Source: Clostridia bacterium (GTDB taxonomy: Bacteria > Bacillota > Clostridia > Clostridiales > Clostridiaceae). Taken from it: a stretch of 10,681 bases of DNA. Within the stretch, counting starts at the first letter, position 1. Each line of letters begins with the position of its first letter. The stretch spans positions 1 to 10,681 of the forward strand of contig RZYZ01000062.1 in NCBI GenBank assembly GCA_009930125.1, read 5' to 3'. This document shows positions 1 through 6,931 of this stretch, in pieces. A program made the position numbers and the translations under genes. The notes under the pieces are model-generated. The model saw only the letters and a list, made by a program, of their open reading frames with translations, ran no database searches and was not told where the DNA came from.

Positions 1-857
1 TTCATTTCAGGAACAAGAAGAACGGAGGTATGGGCACGTCTTGCCAGGTTGTTACTGTTGCTTCCGATGAAGATGTCCTTGATGATCCCTTTACCCTGTC
101 TGCCTAAGATGAGCAGATCCACATGGTTTTCTTCCACTACACGGCTGATTTCTCTGAAAGGTCGACCCATTTCCAGAATGATATCCACCTTTGCTGCACC
201 TTTTTCTTCCAGCCTCTTTTTCAGTTCTTCCAGTCTGTCCCGGTCGATCTGGTTGAATTCGATGATTCTGTAGTCCAGGTAGGGGCTGATCTTGGAAATA
301 TCCTGAATGTGCATCAATGTCACTTTACGGATGCCCGCTTCCACCATTTTCTCGAGATACTGGAAGGCCTGATGGGCGTTTTCCGAGAAGTCTGTGGGGA
401 ACAGTACATGACTTTCAGGGGATAACTCCGCAGGGACTGTGGAGAATTTCTCGTTTTCTTCGTCGATTCGTACAATGAGAATGGGTTTACTTGGCATCTG
501 GATCAGCTCGTAGGCGAATTCCGTATCGAAGATTCGTTTTCCGAGGGAAGATCTTTTGGCGCCCACCATGATGAGGGAATCATAAGTGTCATCATTCTGG
601 ACCAATTTGTTGATGTCTTCCACAGGCAGATCCTGGAGCTCCAGCATGCGGGTTGTAAATCCTTCCTTTTCTATCTCTTTGAGGCTTTCTTCAATGACAA
701 GAGGATCATATCCATCAACGAGTCTGTCACTGAGTGTCGTGATGTTATTGGCGACAACTACTTCTTTTGCGCCTAGAAATTTCAGCGATCTGGCAAACTT
801 CAGAACGAGGTCGTCATAAGGTAATGTCTGATTCACAACAAGTAATTTCTTGATCAT
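1..857 (-). CDS. Universal stress protein, tandem UspA domains (3' end cut by window edge)
   Basis: Translation from the ATG at 857 gives 285 residues and is still open at the edge. Because the visible end reads like a UspA C-terminus (TSVLLVPEM), only a few codons are probably missing. Two UspA folds are visible, at about residues 1-131 and 150-285. The second has an intact ATP-binding signature: Asp156 in VLFPTDFSENA, then Gly252, Gly255, Gly265 and Ser266 in the G-2x-G-9x-G-S spacing. The first is degenerate: the strand-1 Asp is replaced (LLVVNQT), and the glycine motif reads GAKR where GxxG is expected. The start is supported by AAGGGGGC 7 nt upstream. The protein is soluble and cytoplasmic, with no signal peptide or membrane segment. 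Family members bind ATP and help cells survive stress or growth arrest; the specific role here is unknown. It lies downstream of asnS but is separated from it by a terminator, so it should have its own promoter. Confidence 0.9.
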   Translation of the reverse strand, partial: MIKKLLVVNQTLPYDDLVLKFARSLKFLGAKEVVVANNITTLSDRLVDGYDPLVIEESLKEIEKEGFTTRMLELQDLPVEDINKLVQNDDTYDSLIMVGAKRSSLGKRIFDTEFAYELIQMPSKPILIVRIDEENEKFSTVPAELSPESHVLFPTDFSENAHQAFQYLEKMVEAGIRKVTLMHIQDISKISPYLDYRIIEFNQIDRDRLEELKKRLEEKGAAKVDIILEMGRPFREISRVVEENHVDLLILGRQGKGIIKDIFIGSNSNNLARRAHTSVLLVPEM

Positions 858-966
858 GTATATTGCCCCCTTTAGATTAAGCGTTGAGGTTACTACTTTT
901 ATTTTACCACTAATGTATTGAATATTATGATAATTTAACGGAAACTTTATAATGTTTACGCTATAG

Positions 967-980
967 ATGATTTTAATCAT
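967..980. promoter_or_regulatory. Palindrome ATGAT-N4-ATCAT upstream of the stress protein gene (CRP/FNR-like candidate)
   Basis: ATGATTTTAATCAT has perfect 6-bp arms around a TT centre. Read as ATGAT-N4-ATCAT, it matches the CRP/FNR-family pattern TTGAT-N4-ATCAA except for the outermost pair. It lies about 110 bp upstream of the usp start codon, in the 167-bp gap after asnS. A weak minus-strand promoter (TTATAA at 952-947, 17-nt spacer, CATAAT at 929-924) would place it roughly 55 bp upstream of the start of transcription. AT-rich palindromes arise by chance, so this is only a candidate. Confidence 0.3.
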
Positions 981-987
981 TTTGTAA

Positions 988-1015
988 TATAAAAAGAAGA
1001 GCCGAAGCTCTTCTT
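988..1015 (-). terminator. Rho-independent terminator of asnS
   Basis: Read on the minus strand, a perfect 9-bp stem AAGAAGAGC/GCTCTTCTT is closed by a TTCG tetraloop and followed directly by TTTATATT. It begins 10 nt after the asnS stop codon and should separate asnS from the stress protein gene. Confidence 0.93.
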
Positions 1016-1024
1016 GAAATGCGT

Positions 1025-2410
1025 TTAGAATTCTGCGTTGTTTGTGGTTCGTGGGAAAGGAATCACGTCTCGGATGTTGGTCATGCCGGTGATGTACATG
1101 ATGAGTCTTTCAAATCCGAGACCAAAGCCTGCATGCTTGGTTCCGCCGAACTTTCTCAGTTCCAGATACCACCAGTAATCCTCTTCGTGTAGTCCCAGTT
1201 CCTTGATTCGATCAAGGAGTACATCCATTCTTTCTTCTCTCTGGGAACCGCCGATGATTTCACCGACGCCAGGCACCAGACAGTCCATAGCCGCTACGGT
1301 TTTTCCGTCATCGTTCTGTCTCATGTAGAAGGCCTTGATCTCCTTTGGATAGTCTGTGACGAACACAGGCATCTTGAAGATCTCTTCTGTCAGGTATCTT
1401 TCATGCTCTGTCTGGAGATCGCTTCCCCAGGACACAGGATACTCGAATTTCTTGCCGGATTTCTCCAGAAGCTCCACAGCTTCCGTGTAGGTCACATGCT
1501 TGAAGTCGGATTCTATTAGGAAGTGCAGCCTCTCCAGGAGGCCCTTGTCGATGAACTGGTTGAAGAAGGCCATTTCCTCAGGGGCTTCTTCGAGGCAGTA
1601 GCGGATGACATACTTCAGCATGTCTTCTGCCAGCTTCATATCATCCATCAGATCGGCAAAAGCGATCTCAGGTTCGATCATCCAGAACTCCGCCGCATGT
1701 CTGGCGGTATTGGAGTTTTCCGCTCTGAAGGTAGGTCCGAAGGTGTATACATCCCTAAATGCAAGGGCATAGGCTTCCGCATTCAGCTGTCCGGAAACGG
1801 TGAGGTTGGATTCTTTTCCGAAGAAATCTTCCTTGTAATCCACTTTTCCGTCTTCCGTCAGCGGAGGATGAATGGGGTCAAGGGTGCTCACTCTGAACAT
1901 TTCACCAGCACCTTCCGCATCGCTTCCGGTGATGATGGGTGTATGCACATAGACGAATCCTCTCTCCTGGAAGAACTTGTGGATGGCAAAGGCAGCAAGG
2001 CTTCTGACTCTGAACACTGCAGAGTAGGTGTTGCCCCGTGGTCTCAGATGCGCGATGGATCGCAGGTATTCAAAGGTATGTCTCTTTTTCTGCAGGGGGA
2101 AATCCGAGGAAGAGCTTCCTTCTAGAATGATCTCCGATGCCTTGATCTCAAAGGGCTGCTTTGCATCCGGCGTATAGACCACTGTGCCCGTTACGGTGAG
2201 CGCAGTGGCGATATGATACTTGGACACTTCCAGGAAGTTCTCCAGGGTCTCGTCGAAGACGATCTGTGCGTTCTTGAAGAATCCTCCATCATTGAGTTCA
2301 ATGAAGCCGAAGGCCTTGGATACTCTTGAAGTTCGGATCCAGCCACTGAGTGTGACGACCTGGCCTTCATAGTCTTTTGCGTTTCTGTATAATTCTTTGA
2401 TTCTAACCAT
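1025..2410 (-). CDS. asnS: Asparaginyl-tRNA synthetase
   Basis: Charges tRNA-Asn with asparagine using ATP, in the cytoplasm. The 461-residue protein has the usual class IIb layout. An N-terminal OB-fold anticodon-binding domain (about residues 1-100, with VVTLSGWIRTSR) is followed by the catalytic core. Class II motif 2 is at 228-248 (FRAENSNTARHAAEFWMIEPE). Motif 3 is at 428-436 (GFGLGFERL). The C-terminus (PFPRTTNNAEF) follows the family ending PRxxxNAEF. Length is normal for bacterial AsnRS. The AEFWMIEPE stretch and the ending fit AsnRS rather than AspRS or LysRS. AAGGA lies 7 nt upstream of the chosen ATG. The gene sits behind a T-box leader, so expression should rise when tRNA-Asn is uncharged. 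A cell with AsnRS can make Asn-tRNA directly, without depending on the transamidation route. Confidence 0.97.
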   Translation of the reverse strand: MVRIKELYRNAKDYEGQVVTLSGWIRTSRVSKAFGFIELNDGGFFKNAQIVFDETLENFLEVSKYHIATALTVTGTVVYTPDAKQPFEIKASEIILEGSSSSDFPLQKKRHTFEYLRSIAHLRPRGNTYSAVFRVRSLAAFAIHKFFQERGFVYVHTPIITGSDAEGAGEMFRVSTLDPIHPPLTEDGKVDYKEDFFGKESNLTVSGQLNAEAYALAFRDVYTFGPTFRAENSNTARHAAEFWMIEPEIAFADLMDDMKLAEDMLKYVIRYCLEEAPEEMAFFNQFIDKGLLERLHFLIESDFKHVTYTEAVELLEKSGKKFEYPVSWGSDLQTEHERYLTEEIFKMPVFVTDYPKEIKAFYMRQNDDGKTVAAMDCLVPGVGEIIGGSQREERMDVLLDRIKELGLHEEDYWWYLELRKFGGTKHAGFGLGFERLIMYITGMTNIRDVIPFPRTTNNAEF

Positions 2411-2465
2411 GATAATTCCTTCTTTCTATTCTTATTTTTTTATGGCATTTCATTTTTGTGTAAAT

Positions 2466-2501
2466 AAAAAAGACCATCATCTCCATAAAGGGACGAGGAT
2501 C
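2466..2501 (-). terminator. Regulated terminator of the asnS T-box leader
   Basis: On the minus strand GATC-c-TCGTC at 2501-2492 pairs with GATGA-t-GGTC at 2480-2472 (G-T wobbles and one internal mismatch), followed by six T at 2471-2466. Its 5' arm is also the 3' arm of the antiterminator, so the two hairpins exclude each other. This is the standard T-box switch. It ends 55 nt before the asnS ATG. Confidence 0.85.
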
Positions 2502-2715
2502 TCGCGGTACCACCCAATTTACAAGGAAACACTTTCCTTGTCACTTTATCCTGTAACGGTGAGGTCCGTCTTTATGTACTCTTCTTTCCATAAAGATGCT
2601 CGGGGGCGTTTTTCATGAAAGGTCTTGCTGCTAAACTTTCACCATCATTAGCTCGCTATGGGCAGTTTCCTTTATTACTCTTCCCGTCTTCACAACGAAT
2701 ATTTGCGCTTTCGCT
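2466..2715 (-). promoter_or_regulatory. T-box leader (tRNA-Asn-responsive riboswitch) of asnS
   Basis: On the minus strand this leader carries the T-box core GGGTGGTACCGCG at 2515-2503, whose TGGT bulge pairs with the free CCA end of uncharged tRNA. The antiterminator is GGG-tggtacc-GCGAG-atc-CTCGT-CCC at 2515-2490. It competes with the terminator at 2501-2466. Stem I begins near 2690 (GAAGACGGGAAGAG). It has a distal hairpin GCTAA/TTAGC around 2650-2630 holding the typical ATGGTGAAAG loop. An AAC triplet at 2610-2608, followed by a purine in the 3' side of Stem I, fits as an Asn specifier codon, agreeing with the downstream gene. I placed the specifier by eye, without folding. The 5' end is the predicted start of transcription. 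Confidence 0.93.
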
Positions 2716-2721
2716 TCACTT

Positions 2722-2750
2722 AGTATATAACAAAACCCCTTGACTGGCAA
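2722..2750 (-). promoter_or_regulatory. Predicted sigma-A promoter of asnS
   Basis: Minus strand: -35 TTGCCA at 2750-2745, 17-nt spacer, -10 TATACT at 2727-2722, giving a start near 2715, about 25 nt before Stem I of the T-box. The spacing is ideal and each box has one deviation from consensus. The -35 lies inside the terminator hairpin of the upstream gene. Confidence 0.75.
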
Positions 2751-2754
2751 GGGG
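2732..2754 (-). terminator. Terminator of the murC-acetyltransferase unit
   Basis: Minus strand: stem CCCCTTG at 2754-2748, 5-nt loop, CAAGGGG at 2742-2736, then TTTTGTT. It starts 27 nt after the acetyltransferase stop codon. The T-tract is short and the stem only 7 bp, so termination may be partial. Confidence 0.75.
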
Positions 2755-2781
2755 GTATAGGTGAGGTGGAGATGCTTAATT

Positions 2782-3321
2782 CTACCTGTGGAGGTCATAC
2801 TCCAGCTGAAAATCCCGCGGGTCCTTCTCGTAGTATTCCTTGTGGATTTCACTGGCTTCTCTGCAGCCTAAGGCGAAATAGAAGTTCACGGTTTCTTCTG
2901 CGGAGCCGGCGCAGATATAGAGCTTATCGGCTCTCCAGACTCGTGCGATATCTGCTGCCTTCTGAAACAGCACTTTTCCGATTCCTTTTCTGCGATGATC
3001 CAGGGTGATGAAGAGCTGGTCCAGAAGCACATGATGACAGGTTTTTCCGAAAAAGGGCCTGTTCAGGGAAATGAATCCGAGAAGAGCTTCTTCTTCCGAA
3101 AAGGCACCGATGGCAGCGCTGTCATCTGAAAGGGTCTTACGAAGAGCATGAAGGTGCGCTTCATAACCTTCCGGCCAGGTGGGGTCCTGGTAGCTGATGT
3201 CCACAAGAGCTCTTCTTCCGTTAACTTCCCGGTAAGCACGATGAATGAACTGGGAAGCGTCGATTTCAGTGATTCTATGGCATTTCTCCAGCTGGAGGGG
3301 TCGATAGGTGATGTTATTCAT
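2782..3321 (-). CDS. GNAT-family N-acetyltransferase, substrate unknown
   Basis: The 179-residue protein has a Gcn5-related acetyltransferase fold. The acetyl-CoA pyrophosphate-binding motif A is at about residues 102-121: the beta-4 strand LDQLFITLDH leads into RRKGIG (110-115, the R/QxxGxG/A signature) and helix VLFQKAADIAR. The C-terminal part, KLYICAGSAEETVNFYFALGC (about 133-153), is motif B, in which GNAT enzymes often have the Tyr general acid. No signal peptide or membrane segment is present. The start has GGAGG 6 nt upstream. It begins 30 nt after the murC stop on the same strand with no terminator between, so the two are probably co-transcribed. That does not prove a cell-wall role: GNAT genes are common passengers, and the acceptor (small molecule, antibiotic or protein) cannot be read from sequence. 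Confidence 0.88.
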   Translation of the reverse strand: MNNITYRPLQLEKCHRITEIDASQFIHRAYREVNGRRALVDISYQDPTWPEGYEAHLHALRKTLSDDSAAIGAFSEEEALLGFISLNRPFFGKTCHHVLLDQLFITLDHRRKGIGKVLFQKAADIARVWRADKLYICAGSAEETVNFYFALGCREASEIHKEYYEKDPRDFQLEYDLHR

Positions 3322-3351
3322 GCTTTACCTCCAGTGAAATCAGATCGTATT

Positions 3352-4749
3352 TTACAGTAATTGCTTTTCAAGTAGTGGCTTCAGATATTCTGCCACCTTC
3401 ACGGATTCGCCTGCGCCCATGGTGAGGACGATGTCTCCGGATCTTGCGATGGTTGCAAGATGCTTCGCGGCCTCTTCAAAGGTTTCGAAGTTCTTCGTTT
3501 CCACGGTCTTTCTCATTCTTATGGCATCACCCAGCTCCTCTGCACTGACAAGGCCTGTATCAGGCTCTCTTGCGGCATAGATGGGGAGAAGGGTCAGGCT
3601 GTCCACGCGGTCAAAGCACTCCACGAAGTCGTCAAAAAGAGCACGGGTTCTAGTATAGGTATGGGACTGGAACACCACATGGACTTTTCTGTGGTCCATT
3701 CTAAGGACCGTATCGATGGCGCTGGTCACTTCACCGGGATGATGGGCATAGTCGTCTATGACCCTGATGTCGTTTTCCGTGTAGAGATGCTGGAACCTTT
3801 TATCCACGCCCCTATAGGTCTCCAGACCTTTTCTGATGGCATCCATGCTTAAGCCTGAAGAAAGAGATGCACCGATGGCGCCCAGCGCATTATAGATGTT
3901 GAATTCCCCGGGAACCTGAAGAGAAAGCTCTGTAAGAGGCTTTCCGTGATGCGTCACCTTGAAGTGGGCTTTTCCTTCTGAATCATAGGAAATATCTTCC
4001 GCTCTCAGGTCTCCGCTTCGGATGCCGAAGGTCAGAGTCTTGATGGTGGCATCCTGTAGCACGTATGCCATATTGGCATCATCGGCGTTGGCCACCACAG
4101 TGCCGTCTTTGGGCATGACGCTGACATAGGTTCTGAAGGTGTCTAGAATGTGATTGAGATCTCTGTAGTAATCCAGATGATCCGCTTCGATGTTCAGAAT
4201 CAGCGCCACTTTTCCAGGGAATCTCAGGAAGGATTCCTTGTATTCACAGGCTTCCGTGATGAAGAAGTCGCTGTCCCCGATTCTGTAGTTTCCGCCGATG
4301 AGGGGCAGATTCGCGCCCACCAGTATGGTGGGGTCCACTTCCGCTGCCAGAGATATGGCGGATAGCATAGAAGTGGTGGAGGTCTTGCCATGGGTTCCGG
4401 TCACGGCGATGGAGTTTGTGAAGTTCTGGATGATGTGACCCAGAAACTCTGCTCTGTCGTAGGTTGTGATGCCAAGCTCCCTGGCTTGCATCAGTTCTTC
4501 GTTGTCCTCCCGTATGGCTGCGGTATAGACCACGATGTCCTGGTCTGTGATGTTTTCTTTATGATGGCCGAAAAAAATGACGGCTCCTTTTTCTCTTAAT
4601 CGTCTGACGTTGTCTGATTCTCTGAAATCAGATCCTGTGACTTTAATGTTGCTGTTAAGAAGGATGGCTGCCAGTCCGCTCATGCTGACTCCGCCGATTC
4701 CGATGAAATGCACCTTCTTGTTTTCGTATTCCTTTAAATCAAATAACAT
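3352..4749 (-). CDS. murC: UDP-N-acetylmuramate--L-alanine ligase
   Basis: Cytoplasmic Mur ligase that adds L-alanine to UDP-MurNAc with ATP, the first amino acid of the peptidoglycan stem peptide. From the start chosen here it has 465 residues, normal for MurC. The N-terminal UDP-binding Rossmann domain shows FIGIGGVSMSG at 15-25, typical of MurC. The central ATPase domain has the P-loop GTHGKTST at 118-125 and EADHLDYY at 188-195. The C-terminal domain has DDYAHHPGEV at 332-341, another MurC-specific block. A longer reading from an ATG at 4776 is possible. I prefer 4749 because AAGGAAG sits 7 nt before it, the upstream ATG has no ribosome binding site, and the Mur domain begins right after. 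A GNAT acetyltransferase follows in the same unit, and purR is divergent. Confidence 0.96.
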   Translation of the reverse strand: MLFDLKEYENKKVHFIGIGGVSMSGLAAILLNSNIKVTGSDFRESDNVRRLREKGAVIFFGHHKENITDQDIVVYTAAIREDNEELMQARELGITTYDRAEFLGHIIQNFTNSIAVTGTHGKTSTTSMLSAISLAAEVDPTILVGANLPLIGGNYRIGDSDFFITEACEYKESFLRFPGKVALILNIEADHLDYYRDLNHILDTFRTYVSVMPKDGTVVANADDANMAYVLQDATIKTLTFGIRSGDLRAEDISYDSEGKAHFKVTHHGKPLTELSLQVPGEFNIYNALGAIGASLSSGLSMDAIRKGLETYRGVDKRFQHLYTENDIRVIDDYAHHPGEVTSAIDTVLRMDHRKVHVVFQSHTYTRTRALFDDFVECFDRVDSLTLLPIYAAREPDTGLVSAEELGDAIRMRKTVETKNFETFEEAAKHLATIARSGDIVLTMGAGESVKVAEYLKPLLEKQLL

Positions 4750-4852
4750 GATTACACTTCCTTCCATTAATATCATAATCTACAACCCTTAAATTTCAAA
4801 GATTTTTTTGGGAAGGAATGCTTTCATGGCGAAATGGAAAAAGATAAGGTCC

Positions 4853-4897
4853 CAATACGAATATTAGACAGTATTATATTGTAAAACATTCGATAAT
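4853..4897. promoter_or_regulatory. Candidate PurR operator: two inverted PurBox-like sequences
   Basis: The PurBox consensus AWWWCCGAACWWT is matched at 10 of 13 positions by 4853-4865 on the plus strand (centre ACGAAT). It is also matched at 10 of 13 in the opposite orientation by 4885-4897 (core ATTCGAT). Both carry the central CGAA/TTCG. The 19-nt spacer is slightly longer than the 16-17 nt I recall for Bacillus subtilis. The second box overlaps a 6-bp inverted repeat (AACATT/AATGTT at 4886-4901). The pair covers the predicted purR promoter and part of a possible murC promoter. The site was found by eye. Confidence 0.5.
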
Positions 4898-4905
4898 GTT
4901 ATAAA
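4873..4905. promoter_or_regulatory. Possible overlapping divergent promoters for purR (+) and murC (-)
   Basis: Plus strand: TTGTAA at 4879-4884 and TATAAA at 4900-4905 with a short 15-nt spacer, giving a purR start near 4912. Minus strand: a perfect TATAAT at 4878-4873 with only a weak ATAACA (4902-4897) 18 nt upstream, giving a murC leader of about 115 nt. Both are tentative because the whole 4860-4910 stretch is AT-rich. Confidence 0.35.
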
Positions 4906-4940
4906 ATTAGAAGAGATTAAGTCCAGGTAGGAGGATCGTT

Positions 4941-5750
4941 ATGCAAAAATATTCGAGAAACAGCCGAATAAGCGCCATTACAAAAATTCTGATTGAGAAT
5001 CCCAATAAAATCATGAGTCTGAATTATTTTTCTGAAATGCTGAATGCGGCAAAATCCACCATCAGTGAAGATATTCTGGTCATCAGAGAAATCATGGAGA
5101 CCCTTGAAATGGGGAAAATTGAAACCATCGCCGGAGCTACGGGTGGGGTCAGATATGTGGCGAGAATAGGAGAAGAGGAGGAAAAAGCCTTCGCGAATGC
5201 CATCTGCGAAACGCTGAGGGATAAATCAAGGATTGTTCCCGGTAATTTTCTCTATATTACGGATATTATGCTGGATCCCACCATCGTCCATCGTGCAGGT
5301 GTGATTCTGGCTTCCAGATTCTCCAAAGCCAAAGCGGATTATGTGATCACAGTGGAGACCAAGGGGATTCCGCTGGCTTATGAAGTGGCCAGATATCTGG
5401 GCGTACCACTGATCGTTGCCAGAAAGAACTCGAAAGTCACAGAAGGAACCAGCGTCACCATCAACTACGTATCCGGCACCACCGGAAGGCTTGGAAACAT
5501 GGGACTGGCCAAGAGAACACTGAAGACCTCTTCGAGATGTCTTTTCATTGATGACTTCCTGAGAGCGGGTGGTACAGTGAACGGCATCGCGGATCTTTTA
5601 AACGAGTTTGATTCGGAGCTCATCGGCATCGGTGTCCTTGTGGACAGCAAGGAAGTGGCCAAGAAGCTGCCGACTCCATACATTTCCCTTGTGGATTATC
5701 ATGGTGTGGATGAAGAGGGCAATGTGGTCATGGAAGCATCTGAAAAATAG
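4941..5750 (+). CDS. purR: Pur operon repressor PurR
   Basis: Transcription factor that represses purine synthesis and salvage genes in Bacillota; PRPP is the inducer that releases it from DNA. The 269-residue protein has an N-terminal winged helix-turn-helix domain (about residues 1-75, including SLNYFSEMLNAAKSTISEDILVIRE). A type I phosphoribosyltransferase-like domain follows (about 80-265) with the PRPP-binding loop CLFIDDFLRAGGTVNG at 200-215. In this family that fold binds effector and does not catalyse. Length is close to the B. subtilis protein. The ATG has AGGAGG 6 nt upstream. It is divergent from murC and ends in a strong terminator, so it is probably monocistronic here. Two PurBox-like sequences upstream suggest autoregulation. 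Confidence 0.96.
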   Translation: MQKYSRNSRISAITKILIENPNKIMSLNYFSEMLNAAKSTISEDILVIREIMETLEMGKIETIAGATGGVRYVARIGEEEEKAFANAICETLRDKSRIVPGNFLYITDIMLDPTIVHRAGVILASRFSKAKADYVITVETKGIPLAYEVARYLGVPLIVARKNSKVTEGTSVTINYVSGTTGRLGNMGLAKRTLKTSSRCLFIDDFLRAGGTVNGIADLLNEFDSELIGIGVLVDSKEVAKKLPTPYISLVDYHGVDEEGNVVMEASEK

Positions 5751-5770
5751 AAAATCATAGGAACAGAGAA

Positions 5771-5816
5771 AAAGGAGCTGCCAGGGAAGAATCAAACTTC
5801 CTGAGGCAGCTCCTTT
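5771..5816. terminator. Bidirectional terminator between purR and uxuA
   Basis: A perfect 12-bp outer stem AAAGGAGCTGCC (5771-5782) pairs with GGCAGCTCCTTT (5805-5816), and an inner GGAAG/CTTCC helix extends it. Read on the minus strand the stem is followed by TTTTTCTCTGTT, a good tail for uxuA. On the plus strand the tail is the weaker TTTCGGGTTTCT, serving purR. The genes are convergent here. Confidence 0.92.
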
Positions 5817-5841
5817 CGGGTTTCTATGAGGGTTTTAGGAA

Positions 5842-6888
5842 TTACTTGTCCAGTTTTGTCAGGGTTTCCCAGATTCCTGTCATGTAGGAAGCACCCAGTG
5901 CTCTGTCATGAAGGCCGTATCCGGGTCTTCCTGTTTCGCCCCAGATCATTCTTCCGTGGTCTGGTCTCAGATATCCGTCAAAGCCGTTTTTGTGCAGGGC
6001 TTTCAGGATGGCTACGATATCCAGGGAACCGCATGGGGAATAATGTGCGCTTTCTTCAAAGCTGTCATCGGGATAGAGCTTTACGTTTCTTACGTGCATG
6101 AAGTGGATTCTACCCATCTTGGAATACTTGTCCACCATGGCCAGCACATCGTTCTCGTTGGAGGAGCCGAAGGAACCTGTACAGAAAGTGAGACCGTTGT
6201 ATTCACTGTCTACAAGCTTCAGGAACCTGTCCAGATTCTTTTCTCCGGTGATGATTCTTGGCAGTCCGAAGATGGAATATGGTGGATCATCGGGATGGAT
6301 GGCCATCTTGACTCCGGCCTCTTCAGCCACAGGAATGATCGCTTTCAGGAAATACTCCAGGTTTTCGAAAAGCTTCTCTTCATCCACTTCTTTGTACTGG
6401 TCAAAGAGTGCTTTCATGCCTTCTTTGGTATAGCTGGCATCCCAGCCGGGAAGGGAAAGCTCTCCAGTGAGGGGATCCATCTTCTCCAGCTGCTCCTTGA
6501 AGTATACAAGAGCAGTGGACTTGTCTGGCAGCTCATAATCCAGCTGTGTTCTAGTCCAGTCGAAGATCGGCATGAAGTTGTAGCAGATGACCTTAACGCC
6601 TGCAGCGCCCAGTCTTCTGATGTTCTCTTTGTAGTTCTCGATATACTGGTCTCTTGAAGGCAGTCCGAGTTTGATGTCTTCGTGAACGGGCACACTTTCA
6701 ATCACATCAAAGTGCAGTCCGTTGTCCTCTGTGATTTTCTTCAGTCTTTCGATACTCTCCACAGACCATACTTCACCTACTGGAACATCGTACACCGCTG
6801 TAACGATGCTGTGCATGTTCGGGATCTGTCTGATGTATTCGATTTTTACGGGATCGTCTTCTCCGTACCATCTGAATGATAGTTTCAT
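5842..6888 (-). CDS. uxuA: D-mannonate dehydratase
   Basis: Cytoplasmic enzyme that converts D-mannonate to 2-keto-3-deoxy-D-gluconate plus water, the step that joins glucuronate catabolism to the Entner-Doudoroff-type lower pathway. The 348-residue protein starts with MKLSFRWYGEDDPV, the usual UxuA N-terminus. It carries the family blocks CYNFMPIFDWTRT (102-114), HPDDPP (198-203), TFCTGS (234-239, with the Cys that ligates metal in this family), HFMHVRN (262-268) and RPDHGR (308-313). These His, Cys and Asp residues form the divalent metal site of the TIM barrel. An ATG at 6897 is also in frame, but it abuts AGGAG with no spacer. The ATG at 6888 has that AGGAG at 9 nt and matches the family start. 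No uxaC, uxuB, kdgK or kdgA is in the window, so the rest of the pathway must lie elsewhere. Confidence 0.95.
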   Translation of the reverse strand: MKLSFRWYGEDDPVKIEYIRQIPNMHSIVTAVYDVPVGEVWSVESIERLKKITEDNGLHFDVIESVPVHEDIKLGLPSRDQYIENYKENIRRLGAAGVKVICYNFMPIFDWTRTQLDYELPDKSTALVYFKEQLEKMDPLTGELSLPGWDASYTKEGMKALFDQYKEVDEEKLFENLEYFLKAIIPVAEEAGVKMAIHPDDPPYSIFGLPRIITGEKNLDRFLKLVDSEYNGLTFCTGSFGSSNENDVLAMVDKYSKMGRIHFMHVRNVKLYPDDSFEESAHYSPCGSLDIVAILKALHKNGFDGYLRPDHGRMIWGETGRPGYGLHDRALGASYMTGIWETLTKLDK

Positions 6889-6931
6889 GGCATTCATCTC
6901 CTATATATTTAATTTAGTGCAACAACATCCC

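Noticed and set aside
1523..2125. 200-codon plus-strand open frame within asnS
   Set aside because: It lies wholly inside the asnS coding sequence, antisense to conserved catalytic motifs, with no recognisable product.
2631..2852. 73-codon minus-strand open frame spanning the acetyltransferase end and the T-box leader
   Set aside because: It covers a terminator, a promoter and Stem I of the riboswitch, lacks a ribosome binding site, and resembles no protein.
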